A DNA stretch of 64,000 bases. Source: Oligoflexus sp. GTDB lineage: Bacteria > Bdellovibrionota_B > Oligoflexia > Oligoflexales > Oligoflexaceae. The stretch spans positions 1 to 64,000 of the forward strand of contig JACMOC010000072.1 in the NCBI GenBank assembly GCA_014378195.1. The letters are read 5' to 3'. The notes under the pieces were generated by a model that was not told the DNA's origin, searched no databases, and saw only the letters and a list, made by a program, of their open reading frames with translations. The position numbers and the translations under genes were made by a program. How positions within the stretch are numbered: the stretch's first letter is position 1; the number at the start of each line of letters is the position of its first letter. Shown in pieces: positions 61,263 to 64,000 of this stretch.

Positions 61263-61976
61263 TTAGGGAAAATGAGCGAGTATTTCCACGCGCGGATGAG
61301 GCGGTGGGGGATCAGGGGCATAGAGAGTGTTGCGCCAGTACATAGCTGCGTTCGGGAATCTTTCGGCCATCGCATTGAGATTTACGAGTTCGTTCTCAAA
61401 AGACGCCACCACTTCGCCAAGCGATGCAATCTGCTCCAGGGCACCGACTTTGAAATGATGATCGTTCATGCTGACTTCAGGCTTGAGCATGATATGGATG
61501 TCAGGCGAATGCATGGGGAATTTAAGGAGATCAAGAGCCTCTATCGTGCCTTGATACATTCCCATGTGGTCACGGGCTGTGAGGTAAACGATATGGGCGC
61601 CCATGTCCTGGCATTTTTTGACAAACTGCTGCGCCCCTGGAAAAGCGCGGTCTTTGAGCAGATAAGGGTATGTAAAGTAGTTTTTGATCCAGTGATCAAA
61701 GATCGCGTCTCGAAACGTCTCGGAGGTGATGTTGACCATATCGAGATTATCCTGGACACGGTAACGAAGCCGTTCCCATGACAGATCTAAAATCGTCTGA
61801 CTTTCCGCAAGCCACTGACTTCGGACCGCGGGCTGTTTTGCAAAATCCTGGAACACCTGCGCTTTGCGATAGCGACAGTCGACCAGTGTGTCATCAACAT
61901 CAAACACGACGAGGGGACGGAGCTTAGACCGCAGGGCTTTTTGTATGCGACTTTCGATATCATCAAATATAGGCAT
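61263..61976 (-). CDS. HAD-family phosphatase
   Basis: A 237-residue cytosolic hydrolase with the HAD motif D-V-D-D-T-L (first Asp nucleophile), motif II as V-Y-L-T-A-R, and motif III/IV region K-P-x...F-E-N-E. A cap insertion is present between motifs I and II. It overlaps the end of the ABC exporter gene by 14 bases and precedes glpK by 12 bases, so it is co-transcribed. A glycerol-phosphate or sugar-phosphate substrate is possible but not shown. Confidence 0.82.
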   Translation of the reverse strand: MPIFDDIESRIQKALRSKLRPLVVFDVDDTLVDCRYRKAQVFQDFAKQPAVRSQWLAESQTILDLSWERLRYRVQDNLDMVNITSETFRDAIFDHWIKNYFTYPYLLKDRAFPGAQQFVKKCQDMGAHIVYLTARDHMGMYQGTIEALDLLKFPMHSPDIHIMLKPEVSMNDHHFKVGALEQIASLGEVVASFENELVNLNAMAERFPNAAMYWRNTLYAPDPPPPHPRVEILAHFP

Positions 61977-63741
61977 TGGCTATCTGTCTCCGTACGAGTT
62001 CGGCATAATGTCCGCCTCGGTGAAGAAGTTCCTCATGGCGACCTTCCTCGAGTATGCTTCCCTTATGAAACACCATGATCCGATCGCAATGCCGTATCGT
62101 GCTCAGACGATGAGCTATGATGAAGCAGGTGCGGCCGTGAAGCAGCTCCACAATAGCCTTTTGAATTAGGGCTTCGCAAGGCTCATCGACGTTGGCGGTC
62201 GCTTCGTCCAGAATCAGGACTTTCGGATTTCGCACTAGCATACGGGTGAGCGCCACAAGCTGTCGTTCGCCCATACTTAAATTCGTCCCTCCGTCGTGGA
62301 GGAGTGTGTCGAGGCCGTGTGGCATATTCGCCAGAACGTGACTAAGACCGGTTTTTCGACAGGCTTCGGTGAGCGCTGCGTCGTCTATCTGAGCGGCGTC
62401 AAGCACAGTAGCGAGGAGATTGGCGCGCATCGTGCCGTAGAAGATCACAACATCCTGCGAAACAACTCCGATTTGACTTCGAATGGCCTGGCGATCCCAG
62501 GTTTTAATCGAAACACCGTCGATCAAAATATCACCCGACTGAATGGGATAGAGCTGAGGGATGAGATGGAGTGTCGTCGATTTGCCTGAACCCGTTTTAC
62601 CAACGAGCCCTACGCTCATGCCCGATTTAATATGAAAATTGAGATCGTTGAGTATAGTTTTTTTACCGTCATAGCTCATGCTTACGTTGCGGTATTCAAC
62701 CTCGCCCTGCAACGGAGCGGTATACTTGCCACGCACGCCAAGGGTCTGCTCCTCTTCTGGTTCTTCGAGCATTTTTCGAACACGCTCACTCGACGCAATC
62801 GCGTCCTGGATGAGGTGCAGCTCAAAGGAGAGCTGCATAATGGGCCGAAAGTAGCGCTCGGAATACCGAATGAAAGCGACGAACAGGCCAAGGCTCATGG
62901 CGCCGTTTAAGCTGAGATGCCCTCCCCACCAGAGTATAGCGACTATCGGGAGTGAGCAGAGAAAGGCCGATAGGGGTCTGATAAAAGAATTCCAATTCAT
63001 CATTCGAAAAGCGGTATGCATCAAATCTTTTGAACTTTTTTGAAAACTCTCGGAGCTCCACTGTTCCAGTCCAAAAATCCGAATGACAGAGAGGCCGTTC
63101 ACATATTCTGCAAGCGTAGAGTTGAGGGCAGCGGATTTCTTTTTATACTCACGGGTCCAAAATCGAACGGGGCGTCTCACCGCGGCCGTGAGGAGAGCGG
63201 AGGGGATGCTTGAAACAACGATCCAAAAACCTATTTTGAAATCGGTCAGCAGCATCGCTACGATGACGGACAGGATAGTAACGGTCGCCGTGAGAATGCG
63301 GGGCAGGGTTCCACTGAAAAAAGCCTCTATCCCTTCGACGTCAGCTGTCAGACGCGTGATCGTCCGGCCTAAGGGTTGATGGTCGAAGTAAGCAATAGGA
63401 AGCACCGTAAGCTTCTGGAAAAGCGCCTGACGAACCGCAAAGGCAACGCGATTGGTAACGTTAGCCAGACCGATACGACCCCGGTAGGTGACCCAGACAT
63501 TCAGGATTTCGAAGCACAGGATCATCGCCACAAGTCTGTAGATAGGGATGCTATCCGATGGATTTTGCAGCGCTTCCGCCAGAGCCCCCATATTCTTTGC
63601 AGAAAGCATGAGAAACACGGAAGAAAGCATGACGAGGCCGATGCTCAGCGACAGGTTTTTGTAAATGCCTTTGCCGTAGCGAAACAAAACGAGAAACGCA
63701 CGAATGTCGCCTTGATGATCGATCGTATCATGATGTTGCAA
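61963..63741 (-). CDS. ABC exporter, transmembrane-ATPase half (MdlB-like)
   Basis: A 592-residue type IV ABC half-transporter. Six helices (about 30-315), then the ATPase domain with Walker A G-K-T-G-S-G-K-S-T, signature L-S-M-G-E-R-Q, and a consensus Walker B/catalytic Glu I-L-D-E-A-T-A-N-V-D. It overlaps the upstream half-transporter gene by 14 bases; together they look like a heterodimeric exporter such as MdlA-MdlB. Substrate unknown (lipid or drug-like). Confidence 0.92.
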   Translation of the reverse strand: MQHHDTIDHQGDIRAFLVLFRYGKGIYKNLSLSIGLVMLSSVFLMLSAKNMGALAEALQNPSDSIPIYRLVAMILCFEILNVWVTYRGRIGLANVTNRVAFAVRQALFQKLTVLPIAYFDHQPLGRTITRLTADVEGIEAFFSGTLPRILTATVTILSVIVAMLLTDFKIGFWIVVSSIPSALLTAAVRRPVRFWTREYKKKSAALNSTLAEYVNGLSVIRIFGLEQWSSESFQKSSKDLMHTAFRMMNWNSFIRPLSAFLCSLPIVAILWWGGHLSLNGAMSLGLFVAFIRYSERYFRPIMQLSFELHLIQDAIASSERVRKMLEEPEEEQTLGVRGKYTAPLQGEVEYRNVSMSYDGKKTILNDLNFHIKSGMSVGLVGKTGSGKSTTLHLIPQLYPIQSGDILIDGVSIKTWDRQAIRSQIGVVSQDVVIFYGTMRANLLATVLDAAQIDDAALTEACRKTGLSHVLANMPHGLDTLLHDGGTNLSMGERQLVALTRMLVRNPKVLILDEATANVDEPCEALIQKAIVELLHGRTCFIIAHRLSTIRHCDRIMVFHKGSILEEGRHEELLHRGGHYAELVRRQIANAYI

Positions 63742-64000
63742 AGTCTATCTCCCTGCCTGAGAGCTCAGATATTGGTTTTTGAGTATCGGTGTGGAGTTGG
63801 GCAATGTCTCGGATTGTGCCGTTTTCCAGTCGAAAGATACGGTTGCAGAGCTGTAGGCTTGAGAGTCGATGAGCGGTCCAGAGCACAGCGCGATTCTCAA
63901 GAAAAAGGCCTAGGTTGTGGAGGATTTTTGCTTCCGTCACGCTGTCGACGGCGCTGAGACAATCGTCGAGGATAAGAATAGGCGAGGGTTTGAGTAAGGC
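63728..64000 (-). CDS. ABC exporter half with degenerate catalytic site (MdlA-like), 3' part only
   Basis: The last 91 codons of a second half-transporter that begins beyond the window. It shows the Walker B with Asp in place of the catalytic Glu (I-L-D-D-C-L-S-A-V-D) and the H-loop T-A-H-R-L-S-S. The degenerate site is typical of one half of heterodimeric exporters (as in E. coli MdlA, L-I-L-D-D). It overlaps the MdlB-like gene by 14 bases. Confidence 0.88.
   Translation of the reverse strand, partial: ALLKPSPILILDDCLSAVDSVTEAKILHNLGLFLENRAVLWTAHRLSSLQLCNRIFRLENGTIRDIAQLHTDTQKPISELSGREIDFATS

Noticed and set aside
60666..61781. 371-codon plus-strand frame across glpK and the HAD gene
   Set aside because: Both minus-strand genes have complete catalytic motifs; the plus frame spans their boundary and has low-complexity, Cys/His-rich composition without motifs.

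Overview
This is chromosomal DNA of a Gram-negative bacterium with ordinary housekeeping content. An LPS-export permease (lptF), many lipoprotein signal peptides, an LpoB-like outer-membrane cofactor and peptidoglycan synthases point to a diderm with LPS. The gene mix (TIGR04222-like protein, COG3014-type lipoprotein next to LpoB, NFACT protein, orphan TAXI protein, VWA-type remnant) fits the Bdellovibrionota/Oligoflexia, but that placement is inference and no 16S sequence is present. No prophage, insertion sequence or CRISPR array was seen.

Layout. 1-300: 3' end of a 5S rRNA gene, its stem-loop, and a GC-rich palindromic repeat that recurs after the tRNA-Arg gene near 9.6 kb. 0.3-9.5 kb: membrane protein, 2OG-Fe(II) dioxygenase, transpeptidase-type PBP, lptF, fabF and the pyruvate dehydrogenase E1alpha-E1beta-E2 operon. 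9.6-16.4 kb: tRNA-Arg(CCU), a membrane-anchored TAXI protein, a decayed VWA-type gene, and a two-gene unit for surface lipoproteins (trypsin-LRR protease plus GH31 glycosidase). 16.5-30.7 kb: acnA, HNH nuclease, glycosyltransferase, an ABC-2 transporter operon ending in a His-rich protein, yggT, M3 oligopeptidase, yggS, the LpoB/COG3014 lipoprotein pair and a leucine-type dehydrogenase. 31-41 kb: mnmG, asd, the dnaE-mtgA-NFACT run and an enoyl-CoA hydratase. 41.1-44 kb: an HTH-GHKL regulator with an upstream array of TGTCAA motifs, followed by two decayed genes. 44.1-47.3 kb: the guaB-guaA operon.

The most unusual region is 47.3-56.5 kb. Two leftward genes (a hexapeptide acyltransferase-like protein and a GH3-type acyl-adenylating enzyme) are divergent from eight tightly packed rightward genes: Rieske oxygenase, unknown acyltransferase-like protein, SDR, ferritin-like diiron protein, AurF-like diiron oxygenase, 2Fe-2S ferredoxin, second Rieske oxygenase, and a membrane fatty-acid-hydroxylase-type diiron enzyme. 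Five metal oxygenases with their own ferredoxin, a reductase and acyl-activation/transfer enzymes look like a dedicated biosynthetic pathway for a heavily oxidised acyl or lipid metabolite. I recognise no described pathway with this composition.

56.5-64 kb: prfC, guanine deaminase, a small protein, and a leftward operon of a heterodimeric ABC exporter (one half cut by the window edge), a HAD phosphatase and glpK.
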